The notes below the pieces were generated by a model. The model was not told where the DNA came from. It ran no database searches and saw only the letters and a list, made by a program, of their open reading frames with translations. Source: CAZTTH01 sp964615975 (lineage in GTDB: Bacteria; Verrucomicrobiota; Lentisphaeria; JABSQK01; JAJFLO01). Taken from it: DNA of 59,199 nucleotides. The translations under genes were made by a program, and so were the position numbers. Every line of letters begins with the position of its first letter. The first letter of the stretch is position 1. The stretch covers positions 1 to 59,199 of the forward strand of contig CAZTTH010000021.1 of the NCBI GenBank assembly GCA_964615975.1, written 5' to 3'. Positions 24,964-36,600 of the stretch are shown here, piece after piece.

Positions 24964-27087
24964 TTATCTGATTCCCATGGGTATTTTGGCCAACAATTGC
25001 CGCGCTTCAACCGCGCCCGAGAAGGAGTCGGAGATGGAGAGCGCATGCTGCAGTGCTGCACGCGCCAATTCCCATTTCTCCTGGATGGCCAATACCTTGC
25101 CTAGAAAAAAGTGGGTTTCGGGGATCTCTGAATTGGCAAACCGCGATGCCATGAAAACTTGTTGCGCTTGTTCGAAATCAGCGCAAGCATAAAGCACCTG
25201 GCCATAGGCATTGAGCACCACGGGATGATTGGGATGGCGGCGCACCAATCGGGCGGCAATTTCCAAAGCTTCATCAATTCGGTTCGGGTCATCAAGAAGC
25301 AGGAGAGCAAGTGTGGTTGCCGCAACCGCATCATCGGGAGCCCGTTCCAAGCCAGCGCGCAATGCCATGACCGCCCCATCAACATCATGACGCTGGGATT
25401 GAAGTCGCGCCAAAGCGATCAATGGCAAGGCCAGGGCGGGAAAATCGGCTGCCGCCTGGCGATACATTGCCGCTGCCTGATCGAGACGATTTGTATTCAC
25501 ATAGGCAGTCGCCAACCACATTGATCGATCGAGATTTTTTTCTGCTCCGGAGGTGATGGCTTCAAGAGCAGTAATTGCCGCGGAGTTATTACCCACGGCC
25601 AAATACGCCTGTCCAAGAAGCATTCGGGCATCGCGATTATCTGGTTCACGATGCAATACCTCCTGTGCCTGAATAATCGCGGAGTCATACCATTTTAATC
25701 TCAGGTATATCCCCGCAAGCGAAGTCCGGGCGCGACTGAATTGCGGGTGTTTTTTCAATATGTTCTCCAGAATCTCGATGCTGTTTTGAGTTTGATTTGC
25801 CTGGAGCAATAATTCCGCCAAACGAACGTGATCAATCGGGCGGGCATCATCGCGGGTGATAAGGCGCTTGAATTTTTCGACGGCACCAGTTACATCACCC
25901 GCCATCGCCGCCAATTCCGCCTTTCCTGCCAAGGCCTGAAGCTGATTGGGATTGTCCTTCAACAATTGTTCGAGATAGAGATCAGCCTGGTCAAATTTTC
26001 CCTGATACCCATAAAGATTCGCCAGCCCGACCAGGGCATCGACATGATGTGGTGCTAGTTTCAAAGCTAGATTGTAGCTCTCCGCAGCAGTCACAACTTC
26101 TCCCACCCGAAAGAAAAAAGCGCCAGCCAGCACATAAATTGCTGGATCCTTAATTGGATAAGTCAATGCTTTTTTAACGTCCGCGATGGCAGCGGCAGAG
26201 TTACCCTGTCGATTGAAACAAGCGCCACGGATCAGATATGCCTCTGGTTCATCATCTTTGGTCGATAATGCTTGATTGGCATATTTCAAAGCTGAATCAA
26301 TGTCACCACTTTTGAGGGCATGTCTGGCGGATTCGATCATTGCTGGCCAATGGCGGGGATTGACCGACAGGCAATCCGCTAGAGCATCCAAGGCTTGTTC
26401 CTGCCGATTGAGTTTAAGCAAACAGAGCGCCAGACGGAAATAAGCCTGATCATTGTGGGGGTCGAACCGCACCGCATTGCGATAATCCAATAAGGCTTCT
26501 GAGAAATTGCCCTGTCCCACCAGTTCATCTGCATGCTGCAATGCATGCAGGGACTTTTCCTGACTGGTTTTATCCGCCCGGTTGGAGCGATGTTTCACGG
26601 AGGTCTTGCGGTCGTTTTGATCGCCAGTAATTGTTGCCGGCAAGAGCGCTTGCATTGCTCCCGGGAGCGATGGGCGTGTGACCAACAACAGGCCATAACC
26701 AAAGATCGCCCAGAAAATAACGAGTATAAAACCTACGAGCACCATGCGTACCCAGGAGGGCTGCCAGCATTGATGTTGATCATATAAGGTTAAAAGACAT
26801 TGGTGCTCGCAGATTTTGTCCACCTGAACGCGTTGATAATCCGGGCACAGGCAATGGAAAACTTTTCCCCAGCGGTACTTTTTCCCGGGGATGCAACCCG
26901 CATGATTGGATTCTGTTTTATAGGTCAGACAGCCAAATGGCCATTTGCTTTGATGGGGAAGATCAAAGAAGTCATTAAAAGCGGAGTACCACCGCCACAT
27001 ACATCCCTTAATCAAATGAAATGTCAACAGGCAAAAATCCAGAGGCAACCTGACGATCAGGATAATAATGGAAATGACGATACGCAT
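24964..27087 (-). CDS. membrane-anchored TPR protein with Cys-rich loop
   Basis: A protein of about 707 residues (ATG 27087; a TTG 9 nt earlier is possible). It has an N-terminal hydrophobic helix, a loop with nine cysteines before a second helix (WVRMVLVGFILVIFWAIFGY, about 115-134), and then from about 185 to the end roughly fourteen tetratricopeptide repeats (motifs such as QAYFRLALCLLKLNRQEQAL and HVDALVGLANLYGYQGKFDQ). TPR arrays bind partner proteins. TPR proteins occur in PEP-CTERM/exopolysaccharide loci, and a PEP-CTERM gene lies 173 bp downstream in the same direction, so a surface-assembly role is a fair guess. Confidence 0.82.
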   Translation of the reverse strand: MRIVISIIILIVRLPLDFCLLTFHLIKGCMWRWYSAFNDFFDLPHQSKWPFGCLTYKTESNHAGCIPGKKYRWGKVFHCLCPDYQRVQVDKICEHQCLLTLYDQHQCWQPSWVRMVLVGFILVIFWAIFGYGLLLVTRPSLPGAMQALLPATITGDQNDRKTSVKHRSNRADKTSQEKSLHALQHADELVGQGNFSEALLDYRNAVRFDPHNDQAYFRLALCLLKLNRQEQALDALADCLSVNPRHWPAMIESARHALKSGDIDSALKYANQALSTKDDEPEAYLIRGACFNRQGNSAAAIADVKKALTYPIKDPAIYVLAGAFFFRVGEVVTAAESYNLALKLAPHHVDALVGLANLYGYQGKFDQADLYLEQLLKDNPNQLQALAGKAELAAMAGDVTGAVEKFKRLITRDDARPIDHVRLAELLLQANQTQNSIEILENILKKHPQFSRARTSLAGIYLRLKWYDSAIIQAQEVLHREPDNRDARMLLGQAYLAVGNNSAAITALEAITSGAEKNLDRSMWLATAYVNTNRLDQAAAMYRQAAADFPALALPLIALARLQSQRHDVDGAVMALRAGLERAPDDAVAATTLALLLLDDPNRIDEALEIAARLVRRHPNHPVVLNAYGQVLYACADFEQAQQVFMASRFANSEIPETHFFLGKVLAIQEKWELARAALQHALSISDSFSGAVEARQLLAKIPMGIR

Positions 27088-27171
27088 GGGATACAATCAG
27101 TGAGATTAAACTTGTCCACTGCCATAATCTCAACGAACAAGAAACAAGAATCCATGGCAAAGAAAAAATAA

Positions 27172-27634
27172 TCATTAATGATTGGCGAACTGAAGATGCC
27201 GATTATTGAGTTAAACTTTATGTCTGTTTTATACGAAACGGTGCTGTCAGCCATTATTTCAAGTCGTTTTGTATTCCCCAATCAGCTGAAGTATAATTGC
27301 TCGCAAAAAACCTAGGGCTGACCTTGAATGGCGATAGCAACGACCTTTGTTTCCCGGGTCAAGTAAATATCGTGTCGTTTGGCGAGCGCCGCTCAGATGT
27401 GCAGGCACAGCGCGGGGAGACAACGAGCATCGAGGTGTCCAAATCCCTGGCGATGATCTCATTGAAAAGATCGCCAAGATAAATCGACACCGCGGGACAG
27501 CGATCCGAGTCACGATCATTCTCGCTTATGCAACGACATCACGCGTCATTACCGGTGTAATCCCGGAAGGAAAGTGGGTGTCATGACACCAAAAAATAAT
27601 AACAAATCAACTTAAATTATGGGAGTATAAAACC
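27172..27634. other. divergent promoter region with possible coding remnant
   Basis: This 463-bp gap separates the TPR gene from the divergent giant gene. GGGAG at about 27620 serves the giant gene. One minus-strand frame around 27400-27480 (LGDLFNEIIARDLDTSML) looks protein-like but has no start and soon stops. I see no intact gene. Confidence 0.35.
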
Positions 27635-30600
27635 ATGCGAAATACCATCCGTGTCACCGGTCATCATATGATCATATTTCTGCTCGCTGTGATATTATTC
27701 GACAGCAGGCTGATGCGGGCACAGGAGAAACAGGAGATCCCCAGGCGGGTCGGTGTGATCACCGCTACCTCCCTGAATGTGCGCGCCAAACCAACCACCA
27801 AATCAGAAGTCGTCTGTCAAATGGTTAAAGACGCATTGGTGGAAGTGGTTGACGAAGACGACGAGTGGCTGGGAATTGTTGCCCCGAAGGAAACGGAAGC
27901 CTGGGTCGCCATGAATCAATTGAAAGATGGGGTTGTGGTGGGTAACAACATCCCCGTTTACGCTGGCGCCGGCACAATTTTTTCTTCGCTTGGCCTGTTA
28001 CAGGAGGGTGATCCGGTCACGATTATCGATACCAAGGACAACAAATGGGCTAAAATCCAGCCGACTGCCGACATGATTGTCTGGATTTCAAGCAAATATG
28101 TGCGTGTCGAGGAAATCAATGATCCCCCCACCATGTCCGTGATCACTGACCAGGAGACGGATGAGGATGTTCCCATCACCGGAATTCAGGTCGATATTGA
28201 TGAAGGGACATACAAATTCGAGGATATTCAGATTGTCACCCTGACCGCCTCCAGTTCAAATCCCGCAGTCATACCCAACGAAAAAATCGTCATCGATTTC
28301 ACGGATGATAAAAGTGATGCCGGCATGGCGTATATCTCCATCACTCCGGCCGCGCAACAAAGCGGCTCATCCACCATCACCCTGACCGCCAATGATGGAA
28401 CCCACAGTGTCGAAAACAGTTTTAACGTCACAGTCAATCGGGTTAACGATCCCCCGGTCATCTCCGCGATCGGCGATCAAACCGTTTCAGAAGACGGCAC
28501 CCTCACTAGCATCTCCTTTAATGTTGATGAGGGCGGCGGTGCGGATGAAGATGAACAAACGGTCACCCTGACCGCGACCAGTTCCAACCATGATCTGGTT
28601 CCCGATGCCAGCATCATGCTTAACTTCAGCGATGCGAAAGGCGCCGCCGGCAACGGCTCGCTGTCGATAACGCCGCTGCCCCAGCAAAACGGCAAGACCA
28701 CCATAACCTTAACCGCCAATGACGGCATGGAAAGCACGAAAAGCTCTTTTGTTTTAACCGTTCTTGCGGTTGACGATCCCCCCACCCTGTCGACCATCCC
28801 GGACAAGGTCATTAATGAAGATGAAAGCATCGTTGACATGGTGTTTTATGTTGATGAGGGCGGCGGGGCAGATGAGGACAATCAGAATCTCCGCATCACC
28901 GCGATCAGCTCGAATACCACCCTGTTGCCGAATCAAAATATAAATATCACCTATCAGGATGGGGTAGGCAATCGCCAGCCCGCCATGCTTCAACTCACCC
29001 CGGCAGCTGACCAGAATGGCGCCACCACGATCACCATCAATGTGTCAGACGGCGCCAATTCCCTGTCCCAATCATTTGCCTTGACGGTCATTCCCATTAA
29101 CGATCCGCCAACGATATCAGAAATACCGGATTTTACCCTCGAAGAGGATCAAGATATTAAGAACATCACGTTTACAGCCGATGAAGGCGGCGGCAGCGAT
29201 GAGGATTCACAAGCGCTGATCATCACCGCTGCCAGTTCGAATCCCGAGCTAATCGGCAGTGATCAGATTGAGCTGAAATTTTTCGACGACACCTCGGATG
29301 CCAAGGGCGGAACGATTAATATCACTCCGCGCGAGAATGCCTCAGGCACTGCCACAATCACCTTGACGGTTAATGATGGCATTAACAGCATTGAACAACG
29401 CTTCATGGTCAGCCTGAACGAGTCCAACGATCCCCCCAGCCTGTCGGAGATCGGCAATCAAACCACCAAGGAAGATACCACGTTGTCCGGGATAAAATTT
29501 ATCACCGATGAAGGCGGCGGTAAAAGCGAGGAAGATCAGCTCTTGACCATTACCGCCACCAGTTCAAATACCACCCTTATACCCAATGCCAATATCAAGG
29601 TTAATTTCGTGGATAACACCGCCATGGTGAAAGGCGGAACCATCGATATCACCCCGGCGCCTGATCAAAACGGCGCCTCCACAATCACAGTGACTGTAAG
29701 CGATCAGATTGCCACCACCCAAAAGACTTTTAGCGTTACCGTAACCCCGGTGAATGATCCCCCTGGGATCTCGCAAATTCAAGATCAAAGAACCGATGAA
29801 GACAAAGCCATCAGGGAAATTTTCTTTACTGCTGATGAAGGCGGGGGCGCCGATGAAGATGTGGAAAAACTGACTATCACCGCGTCCAGTTCCAATCCCA
29901 TCCTGGTTCCAAATGGCAATATCACCATTGATTTCACCGATGGTCCGGAAGATGCCGGCAATGGCGCCATACAGATTATCCCAGCGCCTGATCAAAATGG
30001 CAGCGCCACCATAACCGTGACCGTTAGCGATGGCGAAAAATCTTCGACCAGCCGCTTCAATTTGATCGTCACCCCCGTCAATGATCCACCGGCCATCACT
30101 GAAATCCCGGATCAAACTGTTGCCGAAAACAGCACCATAGACGGCATCATATTCTATGTCGATGAAGGCGGCGGCAGTGATGAAGACACCCAAATTGTTA
30201 CCGTCACCGCCAAGAGTTCAAATACCACATTAATCCCCAATGAAAACATCAGAATCCACCTGGCCGACACCACCGGTGATCCGCCTCCGGGATCCATCAG
30301 CATTACTCCGGCGCCCAATCAAAATGGTGTCAGCACCATATACCTGACCATCAGTGACGGGACCTTGACGGCACAGAGCCGGTTTGACATCAATGTGACC
30401 GGCGTCAACAGCATTCCCACCATCTCCAAAATCCCCGATCAATCCGGATACGAAGATTCGCGCATTACCGGCATCGCCTTTACCACGGATGAAGGTGGCG
30501 GCAGTGACGAAGACATTCAAATACTCAAGGTTACCGCCGCAAGCTCGAATACCACGCTGATTCCCAATGAGAATATTTATATCGATTTTAAAGACAATGA

Positions 30601-33600
30601 AAAGGACGCCACCGGCGGCACGATCTCAATTCAACCAGCGCCCGATCTTAACGGCACCGCCGTGATCACCGTCACCGTCGATGACGGCGCCAACACGGCC
30701 TCGGATAGTTTCAAATTGACCATCCAGCCGGTAAATGATCCCCCAATCATCTCGGATATTCCGAATCAGACAACCCAGGAAAGCACCACCATTGCGACAA
30801 TTTCCTTCACCGTTGATCCCGGCGGCGGCGCAGACGAAAGCCAACAACCAATCACTATCACTGCCTCGAGTTCAAATCCAACCTTGGTGCCTGACGCGAA
30901 CATCAGGGTAAACTATCCCGTCCGGGGACAGACCGGAAATCGGGGCACGTTGAGCATTACCCCGGCGGCGGGAGAGAATGGCGTCACCACCATTACCGTG
31001 ATTGTGAACGATGGCGGCAGCCTGGCTCAGGACAGCTTTATCCTGACTGTGACCGACGATAATAATCCCCCCGAATTATCTGACTTTTCCGCCCAAACCA
31101 CCAATGAAGACACCCCGATTATCGGCATTGCCTTCACCGTCGACGAAGGGGGAGGCATCGATGAAAACACGCAGATCGTCACAATAAGAGCCACCAGTTC
31201 GAATCCCCTCCTGATCCCTGATAAAAACATTGTCATCCTGTTTAAGGATGACGAAAGAGATGCCACCGGCGGCACCCTCAACATCACCCCCATGTCCAAT
31301 CAATTCGGTGAAACCATCATTACTGTCAGCGCTAACGATGGCGCCGCCACGATTGAGAAAAGCTTCAAGGTCACGGTCAATCCTGTCAATGATTCACCAA
31401 CCATTGGTAAAATCAAGGATCAGCATAGCACCGAAGGCAATCCCCTTATTGGTATTCCATTTGAGGTTGATGAGGGCGGCGGCGCGGATGAAGACCAACA
31501 GATTCTCGAGGTCACCGCGCGGAGCGCCAACACGACCCTGTTGCCAGATCAAAATATCACGGTTAACTTCAGTGATGACGACACCGACGCGGTGGGCGGC
31601 ACATTGGATATCACGCTTCCGCCAGGAATCAATGGCAGCACGATCATCACCGTGACGGTGAATGATGGCGTTAGTCTGGCCCAGGAAAAATTCAAACTCA
31701 ATGTGACCACCTATGATGACCCGCCGACTCTTTCCACGATCGCGGATCAGGAAATCGACGAAGACACATGGATCAAGGATCTGGCCTTTACCGCGGACGA
31801 AGGCGGCAGCAGCGATGAAGATACCCAGATGATCACGGTGAAGGCGCTCAGTTCAAATCCTTATCTGATTCCCAATGAAAATATTATCGTTCATTTCACC
31901 GATACCAACACCGACGCCACCGGCGGTTCTCTGGAACTCAAACCGGTTCAGAATGAAAGCGGCTTCGCCATTATTACTGTCAGCGTGAGTGATGGCAATT
32001 CAACCATCGAAAAGTACTTCAAAGTCACCGTTCGCGATGTTGATGACCCGCCAACGATTTCTCCCATTGCAGACCAAAACACCCACGAAGATATCCCCCT
32101 CATCGGCATCAGATTCACAGCGGATGAGGGCGGCGCCGCCAACGAAGATGAACAAATCGTCAAAATCACCGCCGTCAGTTCAAATCCAGACTTGCTGCCC
32201 AATGAAAACATTGTCATTCATTTCACCGATGACAACACTGCTGCCGGCGCGGGTACTATCGATCTTACTCCCGCTCCGAATCGCAATGGCAGTGTCACCA
32301 TTACTCTGACGGCTGATGATGGCAAAAACACCAACCAAACTTCATTTGTATTAAAAGTCAAACCGATTGACGATACCCCCCTGCTCGATGATATCTCCGA
32401 CCAGATGACTGACGAAGATACGCCCCTGCTGGGGCTCCGAATCAGAGCCGATGAAGGCGGCGGCAGTGACGAAGATATTCAGGTGCTGATTATTTCCGCC
32501 GCCAGCTCCAATACCCAGCTTGTCCCCACGAACAATATTATCATTCATCTCAAGGACGACAGCTCCAATGCGGGCACGGGGAATGTGGATCTCATTCCAG
32601 CTCCGAATGAGAATGGCACTACCATAATCACCCTGACGGTCAATGACGGCAATCAGAGCGTCCAGAAAAGTTTCAAGTTCACCGTGGTTGCGATCAACGA
32701 TTCTCCCACGATTTCTCCGATCACGGATCGGGTGATCGAGGAAGACGGCATTCTCACTAAAGTTACATTTACCGCGGATGAAGGCGGCGGTCCGGATGAA
32801 GATAAACAAGTGCTCCGGGTTACCGCTTCCAGCTCCAATCCAGAGCTGGTTCCAGATGCCAATATCCTCATGGATTTCACTGATGCCGATGGCGGAAATC
32901 CCCAATCCGGATCATTAACCATTACCCCACTGCCCAACCAGTTCGGGGTTACAACCATTACCCTGAAGGTTGACGATGGCAAAGCCAGCGCGCAAACCAC
33001 CTTTGTCCTCACGGTAAGTTCAATCAACGATCCTCCCGAACTCTCCGCGATCGCGAATAAGAGCTACAACGAAGACACGGCCCGGATTATAATTGAATTT
33101 ACCGCGGATGAAGGAGGGGGCGACGACGAAGACCCGCAAAATGTCCGAATCAGTGCGTCAAGTTCCAATCCCCGCCTGATTCCCAATGAAAATATCAAGG
33201 TCATTTTTTCCGATGGTCCGGGTGATGCCGGCGCCGGCTCTCTGGAAATGATTCCCCTAACCAATGAAAACGGCACGACCACCATCACCTTATCGGTCAC
33301 TGACGGAGAGAATACCATTCAAAGGAAGTTCAATGTCACCATTGATTCCAGCAACGATGCTCCCGAGGCCATGGCTCAAAGTCTCAATACCAGCGAAGAT
33401 ACCCCGGTAAACGGCCGCTTTCTCGGGGCGGATTTGGACGGTGATCCCTTGAATTTCAAGGTGCAAAATCGCCCGGGACGGGGAACCTTGACAATCGCCG
33501 ATACCGTGGCCGGGACATTTACCTACACTCCCGATCCGAATGGGGTCGGGAATGACGAATTCACCTTTGTCGCCAATGATGGCAGCGAAGATTCCCTGCC

Positions 33601-36600
33601 CGCGACCGTGAGAATTGCGATCACTCCGGTGAATGACGCGCCGATCATTCTCAATCTAAAGGATCTGGACATGGATGAGGATGGGATACTCGCGGATATC
33701 GCTTTCAGTGTCGATGAAGGCGGCGGCGACGATGAAGATAACCAGATTTTATCGGTAACCGCGACCAGCTCCAATCAAGCGCTCCTTCCGGATGCGAATA
33801 TCACGATCATATTCACTGACGATGAAAACAATGCCCGACCCGGTTCACTCACCATCAAACCGGCTGCCGATCAGGTCGGCACAGCCAAAATCACCCTAAC
33901 CGTCAATGATGGACTGTTATCGGCCAGTAAATCGTTCAATTTGACGGTGAAACCGGTGAATGATCCACCCACCCTGTCCGCCATCCAGGATTACACCACG
34001 GATGAAGATATCACCCTGTCAGGCATCACCTTTGCCACTGACGAAGGCGGCGGCCCGGATGAAGACGCACAGGAACTTAAAATTACGCTCACCAGCTCTG
34101 ATCAAACGGTGGTACCGGATGCCAATCTCCAGCTTGAATATTCGGATGGCAAACTTAACGCCGGCACCGGGAAATTAAGCATAACTCCCGCAGCGGATCA
34201 AATCGGTACCACCCGGATCACCCTGACCTTGTCCGACGGCTTGAGTTCAACCAGTAAAAGTTTCATGTTCACAGTGAAGCCGGTCAATGATCCGCCGACA
34301 TTGACCGATATCACCGCGGTAACCATACTCGAAGGAGCGGTTGTACCGGAAATCGAATTCAGCGTCGATGAAGGCGGTGGCAGTGATGAAGACAGTCAAA
34401 ATCTGGTGGTCTCCGCCGTCAGCTCGGATCATCATATCCTCCCCGACAATGGGATCAGAATCAATTTCAGCGATGGCGCCAGTGATGCCGGACGCGGCAC
34501 CTTGACGCTGACTCCTGTTCAAGGTGAGTTTGGCGCCACGGATATCACTCTCACGGTATCGGACGGCGCTCTCTCCATCAGTAAATCCTTTAATTTTACC
34601 GTTACCTATGTCAACAATCCGCCAACCCTTACCGCCTTCAAGGATATGACGACCGATGAAGATCTCCCGATTAACGGCATAACCTTTAACGCCGATGAAG
34701 GCGGAAATGCCAATGAAGACGCGCAGAGCGTGGTGATAACCGCGGTCAGTTCCAATAAAACCCTGGTGCCTGATGCCAATATCGCCATCAACTTTTCCGA
34801 TGCTGGTGAAGATGCTGGCGATGGCACCATTGATATTACTCCGGCGGCCAATGAATTTGGCAAAACCGAGATCGTGATCACTGCTGATGACGGCTTCAGC
34901 AAGGTCCAATCCAAGTTTATGTTAACGGTGAACGCCGTTGATGATCCCCCGGTTATTTCCGATATTCCCAATCAATCAACCAATGAAGATACCCCGATAA
35001 ATAATATCAAATTCAGCGTCGATGAAGGCGGCGGCAGAGATGAAGATCAACAAACCGTCCGCATCGGGATAATCAGTTCCAATACCACTCTCCTTCCCAA
35101 TGACGGAATTATTCTCCATTTCGCAGACGCGGCAGGGGATGCCGGCGATGCCATACTCGATCTCATTCCGGCATTGAATCAGACGGGAACCGCAACTGTG
35201 ACGGTCACTGCTTTCGATGGTTCGACCCGAACTCATAAGGAATTTTTATTCAAAGTACTGCCCCAAAATGATCCCCCGATCGCGGCCGAACTGGCATTCG
35301 ATGCCACCGAGGATACCCCCCTGAAAGGCAAAGTAAACGCTAGTGATCCTGATGGTGACAAACTCGACTATCAAATCTCGGTGGCTCCTGGATATGGGGT
35401 CGTTAGCCTTGATGCCGCTTCCGGCGCCTTCACTTACACCCCCACCGCGGATTATAATGGTGTGGATCATTTTACTTATTTTGCTGCTGACACCGAGATT
35501 TCCTCCGCCCCGGCACAGGTAACAATTACCGTGAAAGCAGTTAATGATCCGCCATTCATCGCCCCCATCGCGGCACAAAAAATCGAGGAAGACGGAACCC
35601 TGAATAATTTGGAATTTGAAATCGACGAAGGCGGCGGCGCGGATGAGGATAATCAATTTCTGCGGCTGACCGCCACCAGTTCAAATCAGCAACTAGTCCC
35701 CAACGACCAGATTTCCATTTCCGGAGGCAGTGGACTTCAGGATGCCACGATTGCGATCCTGTCACTGAAGCCGGTGGCAGATGCGTCCGGCGCCACCACC
35801 ATCACCGTGATTGCCGATGATGGTGAAGTGACCAGCGAACAACAATTCCAATTGACCGTATTACCCGTGAACGATCCCCCAACCATCAGCAAAATCAGCG
35901 ATAAAAAAATCCTGGAAGACACGGTTGTGGATAAGTTTTCTTTTCAGGTTGATGAGGGGGGAGGCCCTGATGAGGATGTCCAAATCGTAACTGTCAATGT
36001 CACCTGTTCCAATCTGGAACTGATCCCGGCGGGAAATATCATTCTGGCATTTGCCGATGGAATCGAGGATGCCGATGGCGGCACACTGGTGATGACGCCG
36101 GCGGCCAACGGCTTTGGCACCGCGACCCTCACGGTCACCGTCAGTGATGGAGTCAATTCCGCGTCAAGTTCATTTAATGTGATCGTCAGTGCGGTTAATG
36201 ATCCCCCTGTGGTAACCGATGATGTCCTGACCTGTCAGGAGGACACGGAAGCTTCCGGCATACTCAAGGCCAGCGATGTTGACAACGATCCCCTGAGCTT
36301 CGAAATTGTCAGTCCACCCACTCGGGGAACAATAAAACTGGTAAGCCCTACGGTCGGGCATTTCCAATACCAACCCGATGCCGATTTCAATGGCAAAGAC
36401 AGCTTCACTTATCGTGCCGGGGATGGCACCAGCCAAGCGAATATCGGGACCATATCGATCACAGTACTGCCCATGAATGATCCGCCCACGATTTCGACCA
36501 TTCCTCCCCAGTCTACTTCGGAAGATACTCCGATCGATAATATCCCCTTCACCGTTTTTGAAGGAGGCGGGGCGGATGAGAAAACACAAATACTCAAGGT

